In this document: positions 38,504-47,606 of the stretch, piece by piece
Numbering within the stretch: the first letter of the stretch is position 1
Layout of the letters: each line of letters opens with the position of its first letter
Made by a program: the position numbers and the translations under genes
Notes under the pieces: model-generated
What the model saw: the letters and a program-made list of their open reading frames with translations, nothing else
The model's database searches: none
What the model was told of the DNA's origin: nothing
Source of the DNA: Paenisporosarcina quisquiliarum
GTDB lineage: Bacteria; Bacillota; Bacilli; Bacillales_A; Planococcaceae
DNA length: 64,000 nucleotides
Assembly (NCBI RefSeq): GCF_027563315.1
Contig: NZ_JAMKBJ010000001.1
Coordinates: forward strand, 62,001-126,000
Direction: 5' to 3'

Positions 38504-38656
38504 ATGTTTTATAGCGATTGGACAGAAGTGGGAGTTGAATGGACAAAAAGGGCATGCGACTGGATAAAAAATGATTCTACCTGGACGAAAACCGTTGATG
38601 ATTGGACAAAAGGTTTTTGGCATCTAGCTAAATCGGCGCAATACACTTTTCTATGA
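38504..38656 (+). CDS. Possible 50-residue Trp-heptad peptide (unverified)
   Basis: I do not recognise a family. An ATG at 38504 with GGAG ten bases upstream opens a 50-codon frame that contains five consecutive 21-bp units (38516-38620). Each unit encodes a heptad of the form (D/E)WTKxxx: DWTEVGV, EWTKRAC, DWIKNDS, TWTKTVD, DWTKGFW. Trp recurs every seven residues, so a helix would carry a Trp stripe. The unit drifts in DNA but keeps the Trp and mostly the Thr-Lys codons, which hints at selection on the peptide or at recent repeat expansion. It lies between structured repeats and the spore gene ymxH. It may be a non-coding repeat; confidence is low. Confidence 0.25.
   Translation: MFYSDWTEVGVEWTKRACDWIKNDSTWTKTVDDWTKGFWHLAKSAQYTFL
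38516..38620 (+). repeat. 21-bp tandem repeat, five units
   Basis: There are five adjacent 21-base units starting GATTGGACAGAA, GAATGGACAAAA, GACTGGATAAAA, ACCTGGACGAAA and GATTGGACAAAA. The first 12 bases of each unit are conserved; the last nine vary. Confidence 0.85.
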
Positions 38657-38684
38657 ACATGTGATTCTTTCTTTGCATATATTT
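38657..38684 (+). promoter_or_regulatory. Possible mother-cell (sigma-K-like) promoter of ymxH-dpaAB
   Basis: AC (38657-38658), 17 bp and CATATATTT (38676-38684) approximate the sigma-K pattern AC...CATAnnnTA. spoVF in B. subtilis is a late mother-cell operon. The match is imperfect. Confidence 0.3.
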
Positions 38685-38712
38685 AAGGAGATGAACATGG
38701 AGGAGGAGTCAT

Positions 38713-38982
38713 ATGTTGCTATCAGAATTGGCGGTGAAAGAATTAATTCAAGTAGAAGATGGTAAACGGTTTGGAATACTTGCTGATACTGAATTGCTCT
38801 TTGAACCAACAAGTGGAAAAATCATTGGATTTCTCATACTAAAAGAGCAAGGTAGTCGGCCATTTAAATCGAAATCAACTCATCAAAATGTCTACATTGC
38901 TTGGGAAGATATTGTCCTTATCGGTGAACATCGAATACTCTTTACAAAGACGTCTCATTTGCATGCGGAACAAACCATATGA
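38713..38982 (+). CDS. ymxH: YlmC/YmxH family PRC-barrel protein
   Basis: This 89-residue protein of the PRC-barrel YlmC/YmxH type is linked by family and position to sporulation. The family look is MLLSELAVKELIQVEDGKRF, then FEPTSGKIIGFLI and WEDIVLIGEHRIL. Its biochemical role is not known. The ribosome site GGAGGAG lies just before the ATG. The stop overlaps the dpaA start (ATGA), so it is the first gene of the dipicolinate group, as in B. subtilis, where ymxH precedes spoVFA. Confidence 0.85.
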   Translation: MLLSELAVKELIQVEDGKRFGILADTELLFEPTSGKIIGFLILKEQGSRPFKSKSTHQNVYIAWEDIVLIGEHRILFTKTSHLHAEQTI

Positions 38983-39779
38983 CCCAACGAAAGTGGTGTG
39001 TCATTGGGACTGATCCTCGCATGGAAAAACTTGCAGCGCTATTAAAAAACATCGATGAGCAAGTGTTATACATTCCAACCAAAGCATGGAGTTATCAAGT
39101 GGAACGAGATTTGCTGGCGTTTCAACCAGAAATCATGGTTTTTCCTATTCAGCCACTTGAAATTGTAACCGATTCAATCGGAATGGAATTTTTTCAAAGC
39201 GTTAAAAAATGCTTCATCGGAAAATTATCTCCAGAGTGGACACGCTTTTTTGAAGCGAGTGAACTGAATACCGAAGCTTACCTTGAAAATGAGCAATTTA
39301 TTTGGTTGAATGCAAAGTTAACGGCGGAAGGATTTATTGCTGCCTATTATCTAGAAGAACACGAAACCGTGGCAGGCAAACAATTTATGATTTCAGGTTT
39401 TGGTCGTGTAGCGAAGTTGCTGGCGACTCAGCTAAAACGAATGGATGCACATCCGTTGATAGTGGTACGCTCACCAGTCCAGTTAGCTGAAGCTCAAGCG
39501 ATGGGGTATGAGGTAAGAAAATTAGAAAAAGGAATTTCGTGTAATCAAGCAATATTCATCAACACAATTCCTGCAAAATGGTTAACCGATGATTATCAGT
39601 CGTTATTAAAAACCAGCAAACGGTTTTATGATATTGCTTCCGCCCCAGGTTGTTTAGAGTTGGAAGGCGATTATTCTGAATGCTACCGACTTTATACGTC
39701 TTTGCCAGGGCAGTTTCTAAAAGAAGACGCTTCTAAGATTTTATTTCAATGTTTGACAGAATCAGCAAAAGATTTATAA
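38979..39779 (+). CDS. dpaA: Dipicolinate synthase subunit A (SpoVFA)
   Basis: DpaA and DpaB form the enzyme that oxidises dihydrodipicolinate to dipicolinic acid, the spore-core calcium chelator, in the mother cell. The NAD(P)-binding Rossmann segment is FMISGFGRVAKLLATQLK near residue 134. FYDIASAPGCLELEGDY near the C-terminus matches the family's conserved end. The N-terminal half is the DpaA-specific domain. At 266 residues it is somewhat shorter than the ~297-residue B. subtilis protein. It is coupled to ymxH upstream, and dpaB follows after 11 bases. Its presence is the main evidence that the organism sporulates. Confidence 0.9.
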   Translation: MTQRKWCVIGTDPRMEKLAALLKNIDEQVLYIPTKAWSYQVERDLLAFQPEIMVFPIQPLEIVTDSIGMEFFQSVKKCFIGKLSPEWTRFFEASELNTEAYLENEQFIWLNAKLTAEGFIAAYYLEEHETVAGKQFMISGFGRVAKLLATQLKRMDAHPLIVVRSPVQLAEAQAMGYEVRKLEKGISCNQAIFINTIPAKWLTDDYQSLLKTSKRFYDIASAPGCLELEGDYSECYRLYTSLPGQFLKEDASKILFQCLTESAKDL

Positions 39780-39790
39780 GGAGGAACGGT

Positions 39791-40384
39791 GTGCTAACAG
39801 GTAAACGAATAGGTTTCGGTATAACAGCATCACATTGTACGTATGAAGAAGTGGTGCCGAAAATCAATTATTTAAGAGAACAGGGTGCAGTGGTTGTACC
39901 TGTCGTTTCACATTCCGTGCTAGTGGCTGCCACTCGCTTTGGAACTGGAGATGAATGGGTAAGAAAAATAGAGGAAGCTGCTGGAGCAAAAGTAATTTCC
40001 ACTATAGCCGATGCGGAACCTCTAGGACCAAAAGCACCACTTGATTGCATGGTGATTGCGCCGATAACGGGTAATTCAATCAGTCGTTTAGCAAATGCGA
40101 TAACGGATTCACCAGTTCTGATGGCTGCCAAAGCAACCATGCGGATCGGTCGACCAGTCGTTCTTGGTATCTCGACCAATGATGCACTTGGATTAAATGG
40201 GGTAAACGTCATGAGATTATTAAACTCCAAACACATTTACTTCATTCCTTTCGGTCAGGATGATCCATTGAAAAAACCAAACTCCCTCATCTCCGATTTC
40301 AATCTGATTTTACCAACGATTGTCAAAGCTCTTGAACACCAACAACTTCAACCCCTATTAATCCAACACGGTCAATCGGATTAA
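39791..40384 (+). CDS. dpaB: Dipicolinate synthase subunit B (SpoVFB)
   Basis: DpaB is a flavoprotein-like (Dfp/LpdD fold) subunit of dipicolinate synthase. The family blocks are KRIGFGITASHCTYEEV, GAVVVPVVSHSV, DCMVIAPITGNSISRLANAITD and RPVVLGISTNDALG. The length is 197 residues. The start is a GTG at 39791 with AAGGAGG six bases upstream; in-frame starts inside dpaA lack this site. The dihydrodipicolinate substrate comes from DapA (encoded at 41518), so the cluster joins spore DPA and lysine synthesis. Confidence 0.93.
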   Translation: MLTGKRIGFGITASHCTYEEVVPKINYLREQGAVVVPVVSHSVLVAATRFGTGDEWVRKIEEAAGAKVISTIADAEPLGPKAPLDCMVIAPITGNSISRLANAITDSPVLMAAKATMRIGRPVVLGISTNDALGLNGVNVMRLLNSKHIYFIPFGQDDPLKKPNSLISDFNLILPTIVKALEHQQLQPLLIQHGQSD

Positions 40385-40390
40385 TTTTCA

Positions 40391-40419
40391 TGCACATTCA
40401 CGCAAGATTATGATACAAT
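40391..40419 (+). promoter_or_regulatory. Possible promoter of asd-dapA
   Basis: TGCACA (40391-40396), 17 bp and TACAAT (40414-40419) with an upstream TG as in extended -10 promoters. The -35 match is weak. Confidence 0.4.
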
Positions 40420-40462
40420 ACCGTCATTATGACTAATTAGTTGGCTAGAGGGAGTGAGTGTC

Positions 40463-41503
40463 ATGGCAAAAAGCTATACCGTAGCTGTTGTCGGTGCAAC
40501 CGGTGCAGTCGGAGAAAAAATGATGGAACAGCTCGAAAAACGAAATTTTCCTATTCAACATATAAAATTCCTTGCTTCCAAGCGTTCAGCAGGGAAAAAC
40601 ATTGAGTTTAAAGGGCAATCTTATCTTGTAGAAGAAGCTACTCCTGAAGCATTTGATGGTGTAGATATCGCATTATTCAGCGCAGGAGGCTCAGTTTCTA
40701 AGTTACTTGCGCCAGAAGCCGCGAAACGTGGGGCTGTCGTAATTGACAACACAAGTGCATTTCGAATGGATAAAGACATTCCACTTGTTGTACCGGAAGT
40801 AAACCGTCAAGATCTGAAATCACACAACGGCATCATCGCGAATCCAAACTGTTCAACGATTCAAATGGTTTGTGCATTGCAACCAATTAAAGAAGCGTTT
40901 GGATTGAACAAAGTAATCGTATCCACTTATCAAGCTGTTTCAGGTGCTGGCGCTGTTGCCATAAATGAGTTAGAAGCACAAAGTGCCACTTTTGGTGACA
41001 CAAAAAATGCAGTCGCTCAAGTATTGCCAGTTAAGAGTGCAGAGACACATTATCCAATCGCCTTCAATGCCATTCCGCAAATTGATATGTTTGATGATAA
41101 TGGCTTTACTTTGGAAGAAATGAAAATGATTAATGAAACGAAGAAAATCATGCACACCCCGGACCTATCGGTTGCTGCAACGTGTGTACGATTGCCGGTA
41201 GTTTCCGGCCATTCTGAATCAGTTTTCATTGAAGTGGATAAAGAAGGCGTAAGCGTTACGGAACTCCGCTCGATTTTAGAAGCAGCACAAGGGATTGAAG
41301 TTCTTGATAACCCCGCAAAACAACAGTATCCTATGCCTTTATATGCTGAAGGGCAAGATGCAGTATTCGTTGGCCGCATAAGAAAAGATCTATCCAATGA
41401 TAAAGGGTTCCATATGTGGATTGTTGCAGATAATTTATTAAAAGGTGCAGCACTGAACTCGATTCAAATAGCAGAAGCAATGATTGAAGACGGAATTATT
41501 TAA
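40463..41503 (+). CDS. asd: Aspartate-semialdehyde dehydrogenase
   Basis: Asd reduces aspartyl phosphate to aspartate semialdehyde, the branch compound for lysine, DAP, DPA, threonine and methionine. The NADP-binding start is VAVVGATGAVGEKMM. The catalytic cysteine is C130 in NPNCSTIQMV. SAFRMDKDIPLVVPEVN and QAVSGAGA are other family blocks. The length is 346 residues. I chose the ATG at 40463 with GAGGGAG upstream; a GTG nine bases earlier is too close to it. dapA follows after only 14 bases, and dapG, which lies between them in B. subtilis, is missing. Confidence 0.97.
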   Translation: MAKSYTVAVVGATGAVGEKMMEQLEKRNFPIQHIKFLASKRSAGKNIEFKGQSYLVEEATPEAFDGVDIALFSAGGSVSKLLAPEAAKRGAVVIDNTSAFRMDKDIPLVVPEVNRQDLKSHNGIIANPNCSTIQMVCALQPIKEAFGLNKVIVSTYQAVSGAGAVAINELEAQSATFGDTKNAVAQVLPVKSAETHYPIAFNAIPQIDMFDDNGFTLEEMKMINETKKIMHTPDLSVAATCVRLPVVSGHSESVFIEVDKEGVSVTELRSILEAAQGIEVLDNPAKQQYPMPLYAEGQDAVFVGRIRKDLSNDKGFHMWIVADNLLKGAALNSIQIAEAMIEDGII

Positions 41504-41517
41504 AAGGGGAGATTCAA

Positions 41518-42411
41518 ATGAATATCGGTCGCGTATCTACTGCGATGGTCACGCCATTTTTGCCAGATGGCTCTATACATTTTGAAATGGTCGCAAAACT
41601 TATCGAACATTTAATCGCAACTGGAACTGATTCAATTGTGGTCTGTGGAACTACCGGGGAATCCCCAACACTGACGAATCAGGAAAAAGCTGATTTAATT
41701 AGATTTACTGTAGAATCTGTCAATAACCGAATTCCTGTATACGCAGGCACAGGTAGTAATAGCACGAAAGCATCGATTGAATTGACTAAACTAGCAGAAC
41801 AGGCAGGAGTCGACGGGATTATGCTCGTAACTCCGTATTACAATAAGCCTGATCAGCGTGGAATGTACGAACATTTCAAAACAATTGCCAATGAAACAAA
41901 GTTGCCTGTGCTTCTTTACAATATCCCAGGTCGTTCAGTAGTGAACATGCTGCCTGAAACGGTTCTGAAACTAAGTAAGATCCCTAACATTCAAGCAATC
42001 AAAGAAGCTGGCGGAAATTTGGAGCAAATGTCTGATATTATTTCCGAATGCCAGGCTGATTTTGCAGTGTACAGCGGAGATGATGGATTAACGTTGCCAT
42101 TGCTTTCAATCGGTGGGGCAGGGGTAGTATCTGTGGCATCCCATATTGTAGGAGAAGATATGCAAAAATTAATTCGTGCCTTTGAAGAAGGCAGACACAC
42201 AGATGCAGCGGAAATTCACCATGCGATGTTACCACTCATTCGTGCACTTTTTGCAAAACCGAATCCAGTGCCAGTGAAATATGCTTTAACTAAACTTGGT
42301 TTAGATGTGGGATCTGTTCGCCTGCCACTTGTTGATATGACAGATGAAGAGAAGCAGGATTTCGATCAAGCATGGGCCAAATATGAAGGAAAAAGAAAAA
42401 GTTTTAAATAA
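41518..42411 (+). CDS. dapA: 4-hydroxy-tetrahydrodipicolinate synthase
   Basis: DapA condenses aspartate semialdehyde with pyruvate. Its product feeds both lysine/DAP and spore dipicolinate. The Schiff-base lysine is K162 in AIKEAGG and the catalytic tyrosine is Y134 in YNIPGRSV. CGTTGESPTLT and LVTPYYNKPDQRGMYEHF are also diagnostic. The length is 297 residues. The ribosome site AAGGGGAG precedes the ATG. It shares a transcript with asd and ends at a strong terminator. Confidence 0.97.
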   Translation: MNIGRVSTAMVTPFLPDGSIHFEMVAKLIEHLIATGTDSIVVCGTTGESPTLTNQEKADLIRFTVESVNNRIPVYAGTGSNSTKASIELTKLAEQAGVDGIMLVTPYYNKPDQRGMYEHFKTIANETKLPVLLYNIPGRSVVNMLPETVLKLSKIPNIQAIKEAGGNLEQMSDIISECQADFAVYSGDDGLTLPLLSIGGAGVVSVASHIVGEDMQKLIRAFEEGRHTDAAEIHHAMLPLIRALFAKPNPVPVKYALTKLGLDVGSVRLPLVDMTDEEKQDFDQAWAKYEGKRKSFK

Positions 42412-42417
42412 ATTTTG

Positions 42418-42447
42418 AAAGGTCAGTGTTCAACTGACCTTTTTTTG
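42418..42447 (+). terminator. Intrinsic terminator of asd-dapA
   Basis: AAAGGTCAGT and ACTGACCTTT with a short loop, running into T7. Confidence 0.92.
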
Positions 42448-42448
42448 T

Positions 42449-42477
42449 TTGTACTGTTGTCATACGTCCCGTATAAT
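42449..42477 (+). promoter_or_regulatory. Predicted sigma-A promoter of rnjB
   Basis: TTGTAC (42449-42454), 17 bp and a perfect TATAAT (42472-42477), directly after the dapA terminator. Confidence 0.75.
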
Positions 42478-42522
42478 GATTACTAGTGGATGTTGATCGG
42501 GTAATTTTTAGGAGGAAAGCAA

Positions 42523-44190
42523 GTGACTAAAACAATAAATGAAACCATCCGTATTATTCCCCTTGGTGGAGTTGGGGAAATCGGAAAAGCAATGTATGTA
42601 GTAGAAATTGATGAAGAAATCTTTGTAGTAGACAGTGGACTTATGTTCCCTGAAGATGAAATGCTTGGAATAGATATTGTCATTCCAGATGTGACGTACT
42701 TAGAAGAAAACAAAGCGCGAGTAAAAGGGATCTTTTTAACACACGGACACGAAGATGCAATCGGATCCATTTCTTACTTGTTAAATAAGATTCATGCTCC
42801 AGTTTACGGTTCTCGTTTGACGATTGCTTTAGCTAAAGAGCATTTGAAAGAACTGCCGGCTGCACAACCAGTTAAATTCTTTGAAGTGACAAATAAAAGT
42901 CGTATGAACTTCAAATCGACTCATGTCACGTTTTTCCATACAACACATAGTATTCCCGATTCTTTAGGGATTGTATTCCATACATCTGAAGGTGCCATTG
43001 TGCATACTGGCGAATTTAAATTCGACCAATCTGCAAAAGGAAGCTATCGTCCGGATATTGCTAAAATGGCTGGACTTGGTGAAGAAGGCGTCTTTATTTT
43101 AATGTCTGATTCAACTGAAGCGGAAAGACCTGGTTATACTACATCCGAATCAGTGATTGAAGAACAACTTTCGGAAACATTCCACGGAGCAAAAGGCCGT
43201 ATTCTCGTTTCCTTGTATTCTTCCAACTTTATTCGTATCCAACAAGTGTTTGACACAGCGATTGAGTCAAAACGCAAAGTAGCGGTAGTGGGTAAAACTT
43301 TGGAAAACGTCTTTGAGGTAGGTAAGCGTCTTGAATATTTGAAAATTGATGAAGAGACGTTAATTTCAATCAAAGAAATTGGGAATTATGCTGATGATGA
43401 AGTGGTCATTATCGTTTCAGGTAACCAAGGGGAACCTCTAGAGGCTCTTGAAAAGATGGTTAGAAAACATCATAAAGATGTGAAAATCAAAGATACTGAC
43501 ACTGTATTAATTACGTTCACACCATCACCTGGTATGGAAGTAGCGATGTTCAAAACAATGAATCACTTAGCGAAAACTGGTGCAAGAGTGTTAACAGCCA
43601 GTAAAAAAGTGCATGTTTCCGGACATGGTAGTCAAGAAGATTTGAAAATGATGCTTAACTTAATGAAACCTAAATTCTTTATCCCGATTCAAGGGGAGTA
43701 CCGTATGTTGATGGCGCACTCGAAACTTGCCCAGTCTACTGGTTTGGCCAAGTCCCAAATCTTTATTGCAGACAAAGGGGATATCGTCGAATATAAAGCC
43801 GGTAAAATGCGTATGAGCGGTCGTGTACAAGCTGGTAATGTGTTAATAGACGGAATTGGTGTGGGTGACGTAGGGAACATTGTATTGCGTGACCGGAAAC
43901 TTCTTTCACAAGATGGTATTTTTATCGTAGTCGTTACTTTAAACCGTGCACAAAAGAAAATCGCATCTGGTCCTGAAATCTTATCCCGTGGATTTGTCTA
44001 TGTACGTGAGTCTGAACAACTTATGGATGAGTCAGCTGAGCTTGTAAAGAAAATTGTTGAGAAATATGTCAGCAAAGAAACGTTTGAATGGACAAACATT
44101 AAACAAGAAATTCGTGATACCTTAAATTCGTACTTATACCAAAAAACGAAAAGACGTCCGATGATCATCCCGATTATTATGGAATATTAA
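42523..44190 (+). CDS. rnjB: Ribonuclease J2
   Basis: RNase J2 is the metallo-beta-lactamase/beta-CASP partner of RNase J1 in RNA decay and rRNA maturation. The metal motif reads H74-G-H76-E-D78-A79, so the last histidine of HxHxDH is alanine. That change is typical of J2, which is weakly active or structural compared with J1. VRGFVYVRESE-type text (LSRGFVYVRESEQ) marks the C-terminal part, and HVSGHGSQEDLKMML is the beta-CASP signature. The length is 555 residues. The start is a GTG at 42523 behind AGGAGG. The B. subtilis neighbours tepA and ylzJ are absent between this gene and ftsK. Confidence 0.94.
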   Translation: MTKTINETIRIIPLGGVGEIGKAMYVVEIDEEIFVVDSGLMFPEDEMLGIDIVIPDVTYLEENKARVKGIFLTHGHEDAIGSISYLLNKIHAPVYGSRLTIALAKEHLKELPAAQPVKFFEVTNKSRMNFKSTHVTFFHTTHSIPDSLGIVFHTSEGAIVHTGEFKFDQSAKGSYRPDIAKMAGLGEEGVFILMSDSTEAERPGYTTSESVIEEQLSETFHGAKGRILVSLYSSNFIRIQQVFDTAIESKRKVAVVGKTLENVFEVGKRLEYLKIDEETLISIKEIGNYADDEVVIIVSGNQGEPLEALEKMVRKHHKDVKIKDTDTVLITFTPSPGMEVAMFKTMNHLAKTGARVLTASKKVHVSGHGSQEDLKMMLNLMKPKFFIPIQGEYRMLMAHSKLAQSTGLAKSQIFIADKGDIVEYKAGKMRMSGRVQAGNVLIDGIGVGDVGNIVLRDRKLLSQDGIFIVVVTLNRAQKKIASGPEILSRGFVYVRESEQLMDESAELVKKIVEKYVSKETFEWTNIKQEIRDTLNSYLYQKTKRRPMIIPIIMEY

Positions 44191-44204
44191 GGTGTAAAAG
44201 CGGA

Positions 44205-44245
44205 AGGATTTCCTCGCCATATGAAGCGGCAGGAAATCCTTTTTC
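44205..44245 (+). terminator. Intrinsic terminator of rnjB
   Basis: AGGATTTCCT (44205-44214) pairs with AGGAAATCCT (44231-44240), followed by T5. The loop is 16 bases and may form a small inner stem. Confidence 0.82.
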
Positions 44246-44353
44246 TTTCACAAAAGATGAAAGCGAATTCAAGCCTCTCAGAGGGAAATAAAGAAATATT
44301 AATCTACATAAAATCGCTTTTCACTAATTAACTGACCAAAGTAGGTGAACGAA

Positions 44354-46663
44354 GTGACAAGAAGAAAGAAAAAAGTTGTAAAAAAGAAAAAGCCCACACC
44401 GATACATCCACTCATGTATGAAATAGCTGGCTTATTATTAATTGGACTCGGCATCATCACCTTTTTCGAATTAGGCGCTGTTGGATTCAGTCTGTCTTCC
44501 ATTGCCCGCTTCTTCTTTGGGAATTGGCATTTCGCAGTTCCATTATTGTGTATTGTGATTGCCTTGATGATGATGATTAAGCGAGCAGTTCCAGGTATGA
44601 ATAATCGGATTGTAATGGGACTATTAAGTATTTTAGCCAGCTTGACATTATTCAGTCATCTCGCTCTTTTTGAACAATTGTTTCAAGGTGGAGCGCTGAT
44701 AAGTGATTCTGTTCTCCGTGAGACATGGCGAATATTGATTGAAAGTGAAGGAATTGTTAATCGTGATCAATCATTAGGCGGGGGGATGATGGGCGCATTT
44801 CTTTTCGCCACATTCCATGTTTTATTTGATTCAGGCGGAGCGACCATTGCGGCATGGCTGTTAGTCATGATTGGGTTTATTCTGTTATCTGGAAAAGCAC
44901 TTGTTCCTTTTTTAGCTACCCAAGCACCTCTATGGAGAGACAGATGGCTGGTCTCGAGAGAACAAAAGAAAAAGACAAAAGCTACCACCCCGAGAGTGCA
45001 ACGACGAAGTGACAAGCGTAAAAATGTTGAAAGTTTGCCTCCAGCCGCTCAAGACCTGGAAGTTGCAACCACTCTCCGTGAACCTGAAGTGGAAACCGTT
45101 CATACATCTCCAATTATTTCAGCTTTTACGGAACGGGCAGAGAAAGTCGTTGAAATAGCTCCGGTGCCGGAAATTGAACAAAACGAAGAATTGAATGAAA
45201 AGGTTTTTGATGCAGTTTCTGAAGCGGTAATGGAAAACAAAGATTATCAACTGCCTGCAGCTTCTTTATTGAATTCTCCACCTCATAGTGACCAAAGTGG
45301 TGAATATTCAATCATTCAAGCCAATGCAAAAAAACTCGAGCAAACGTTTAGTAGCTTTGGAGTTAAAGCACGTGTGACACAAGTGCACCTTGGCCCTGCA
45401 GTCACCAAATATGAAGTATTGCCTGATACGGGAGTGAAAGTAAGTAAAATTGTCAGTCTCAGTGATGACTTGGCATTGGCGCTCGCAGCTCGAGATATTC
45501 GAATTGAAGCCCCAATCCCTGGCAAATCGGCAATAGGTATTGAAGTTCCAAATCAGGAAGTAGCCATTGTAAGTTTACGAGAAGTGCTGGAAGCCAAAGA
45601 AAACAATAAACCGGATGCGAAATTGATGATCGGTCTAGGTCGTGATATTACCGGTCAAGCAGTTCTTGCGGAGTTAAACAAGATGCCCCATTTACTCGTT
45701 GCCGGTTCGACGGGAAGCGGGAAAAGTGTCTGTATTAACGGAATTATTGTCAGTATCATTATGCGTGCGAAACCACATGAAGTGAAAATGATGATGATTG
45801 ACCCAAAAATGGTGGAATTAAATGTTTATAATGGAATCCCTCATTTGTTAGCACCTGTTGTAACAGATCCACGAAAAGCATCTCAGGCACTTAAAAAAGT
45901 CGTGTCGGAAATGGAACGTCGTTATGATCTGTTTTCTCATACAGGAACTCGAAATATTGAAGGCTATAACGATCATATTCGTAAGTGGAATGAAGAGAAT
46001 GAAGAGAAGCATCCACAATTGCCTTATATTGTCGTCATAGTAGACGAATTGGCTGATTTAATGATGGTAGCTTCCAATGACGTCGAAGATTCAATTACAC
46101 GACTTGCCCAAATGGCTCGTGCTGCCGGAATTCATTTAATTATTGCTACTCAACGTCCAAGTGTCGATGTTATTACAGGGGTTATTAAAGCGAATATCCC
46201 TTCCCGTATTGCGTTCGCTGTATCTTCTTCCATCGATTCACGTACCATTTTAGATATGGGTGGCGCTGAGAAACTACTAGGCCGAGGTGACATGCTATTT
46301 TTAGCAGCTGGCGCATCGAAACCTGTTCGTGTGCAAGGCGCATTTTTATCGGACCAGGAAGTAGAAAAAGTAGTTGATTTCGCAATTGCTCAGCAAAAAG
46401 CACAATATCAGGAAGAAATGATTCCAACGGAAATTGAAGAAGTGTCGGTTGATGAACAAACGGACGATTTGTATGATGAAGCCGTACAACTGGTGACCGA
46501 TATGCAAACTGCTTCAGTTTCTTTATTGCAAAGAAGATTCCGCATCGGCTATTCCAGAGCTGCACGAATTATTGATCAAATGGAAATGCGCGGTGTAGTT
46601 GGAGCATATGAAGGAAGTAAGCCACGTCAGGTACTTCAAGCAAAGCATGAAGATAATCTTTAA
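44354..46663 (+). CDS. spoIIIE: DNA translocase FtsK/SpoIIIE
   Basis: This protein pumps chromosomal DNA through the closing septum; in sporulation the SpoIIIE type moves the chromosome into the forespore. A basic N-terminus ([11 protein letters not shown]) is followed by four membrane segments to about residue 175, a charged linker to about 310, and the motor. Walker A is GSTGSGKS near residues 450-457 and Walker [13 protein letters not shown] near 560. The C-terminal gamma winged-helix ([19 protein letters not shown]) reads DNA orientation sequences. The length is 769 residues. I chose the GTG at 44354 behind AGGTGA; a GTG nine bases earlier lies in that site. Confidence 0.96.
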   Translation: MTRRKKKVVKKKKPTPIHPLMYEIAGLLLIGLGIITFFELGAVGFSLSSIARFFFGNWHFAVPLLCIVIALMMMIKRAVPGMNNRIVMGLLSILASLTLFSHLALFEQLFQGGALISDSVLRETWRILIESEGIVNRDQSLGGGMMGAFLFATFHVLFDSGGATIAAWLLVMIGFILLSGKALVPFLATQAPLWRDRWLVSREQKKKTKATTPRVQRRSDKRKNVESLPPAAQDLEVATTLREPEVETVHTSPIISAFTERAEKVVEIAPVPEIEQNEELNEKVFDAVSEAVMENKDYQLPAASLLNSPPHSDQSGEYSIIQANAKKLEQTFSSFGVKARVTQVHLGPAVTKYEVLPDTGVKVSKIVSLSDDLALALAARDIRIEAPIPGKSAIGIEVPNQEVAIVSLREVLEAKENNKPDAKLMIGLGRDITGQAVLAELNKMPHLLVAGSTGSGKSVCINGIIVSIIMRAKPHEVKMMMIDPKMVELNVYNGIPHLLAPVVTDPRKASQALKKVVSEMERRYDLFSHTGTRNIEGYNDHIRKWNEENEEKHPQLPYIVVIVDELADLMMVASNDVEDSITRLAQMARAAGIHLIIATQRPSVDVITGVIKANIPSRIAFAVSSSIDSRTILDMGGAEKLLGRGDMLFLAAGASKPVRVQGAFLSDQEVEKVVDFAIAQQKAQYQEEMIPTEIEEVSVDEQTDDLYDEAVQLVTDMQTASVSLLQRRFRIGYSRAARIIDQMEMRGVVGAYEGSKPRQVLQAKHEDNL

Positions 46664-46759
46664 GCTTTAATATGACAAAAGCATTACAAATAAATTAAAA
46701 ATTTTACGAAACTTTTAGTTATTACCCAAAAATCTATTTATTTAAACAAATAAAAGTGG

Positions 46760-46805
46760 TATAGTATGTCTGATTAGTAGGAAAGTTTTACATCAGATGT
46801 CTGAT
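46760..46805 (+). promoter_or_regulatory. ymfC promoter region with palindromic operator candidates
   Basis: TATAGT (46760-46765) is a likely -10 element. Downstream are TGTCTGAT (46768-46775) and a perfect palindrome ATCAGA-TG-TCTGAT (46792-46805), sharing the half-site TCTGAT. Just upstream, TTTATTT-AAAC-AAATAAA (46737-46754) is another inverted repeat. The spacing suggests autoregulation by the GntR protein that follows. Confidence 0.45.
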
Positions 46806-46828
46806 CTCTGCTGTTGGTGGTGATATGT

Positions 46829-47557
46829 ATGACAATAAAAACAGATCATCGTCATTTGTATCTTCAAGTGATCGATCGTCTCAAAGACGATATTGCAAAA
46901 GGCGTGTTTCAGGAGAAGGAAAAACTTCCTTCAGAATTTGAACTCGCCAAATCACTTGGAGTCAGTCGTGCTACACTTCGTGAAGCACTTAGACTGTTGG
47001 AAGAAGAAAATGTCATCGTCAGACGACATGGTGTTGGTACATTTGTGAACCCAAAACCTGTATTCACTTCGGGGATTGAACATTTAGCAAGTGTATCTTC
47101 CATGATTCGTAAGGCGGGTATGGAACCGGGAACTATTTATTTAAGTTCTTCGGAATCGCATCCGTCTGAGGAAGATATAAAACGCTTTCATTGCGAAGAG
47201 GACGAGTCTATCATTATGATCGAACGTGTAAGAACAGCGAATGGTGAACCGGTTGTATATTGTGTGGACAAAGTTCCTACAAAATATTTGCCCTCAGATT
47301 TTTTGAGCAGGCAAGAAGGTTCGATATTTACTGCAATTGAAGAATCCGGTCAAATCCGCGTTTCTTATGCAGTTGCTTTTATCGATCCAACTGGTTACCA
47401 CGAAGTGGCATCACCGATTTTAGAGTGTGAACCTGAAACGGCGTTACTAGTTCTGAAACAGCTACATTATAATGAAGACGATCAAGTAGTGTTATATTCA
47501 AAAAACTATTTTAGAGCTGACAAATTCAGTTTCCATGTAGTGCGTAAACGGGTGTAA
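46829..47557 (+). CDS. ymfC: GntR family regulator, HutC subfamily (YmfC-like)
   Basis: The N-terminal winged helix has [29 protein letters not shown] and RRHGVGTFV, typical of GntR (written here in two parts of the same domain, residues ~30-75). The C-terminal UTRA ligand domain follows from about residue 90 ([20 protein letters not shown]). The length is 242 residues. The start is the ATG at 46829 with GGTGGTGAT upstream. Its position immediately before a BMP lipoprotein and a nucleoside ABC transporter suggests it regulates nucleoside uptake; that link is inference. The B. subtilis homologue ymfC lies at the same chromosomal location after spoIIIE. Confidence 0.88.
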   Translation: MTIKTDHRHLYLQVIDRLKDDIAKGVFQEKEKLPSEFELAKSLGVSRATLREALRLLEEENVIVRRHGVGTFVNPKPVFTSGIEHLASVSSMIRKAGMEPGTIYLSSSESHPSEEDIKRFHCEEDESIIMIERVRTANGEPVVYCVDKVPTKYLPSDFLSRQEGSIFTAIEESGQIRVSYAVAFIDPTGYHEVASPILECEPETALLVLKQLHYNEDDQVVLYSKNYFRADKFSFHVVRKRV

Positions 47558-47606
47558 AACACCAAACTTCCTGCTAATATGAAAAAACATTTTGGGGGGT
47601 CTCAAG

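Noticed and set aside
40385-40462. Lysine riboswitch or T-box before asd-dapA
   Set aside because: Only 78 bases separate dpaB and asd, too short for either class, and no conserved core was seen.
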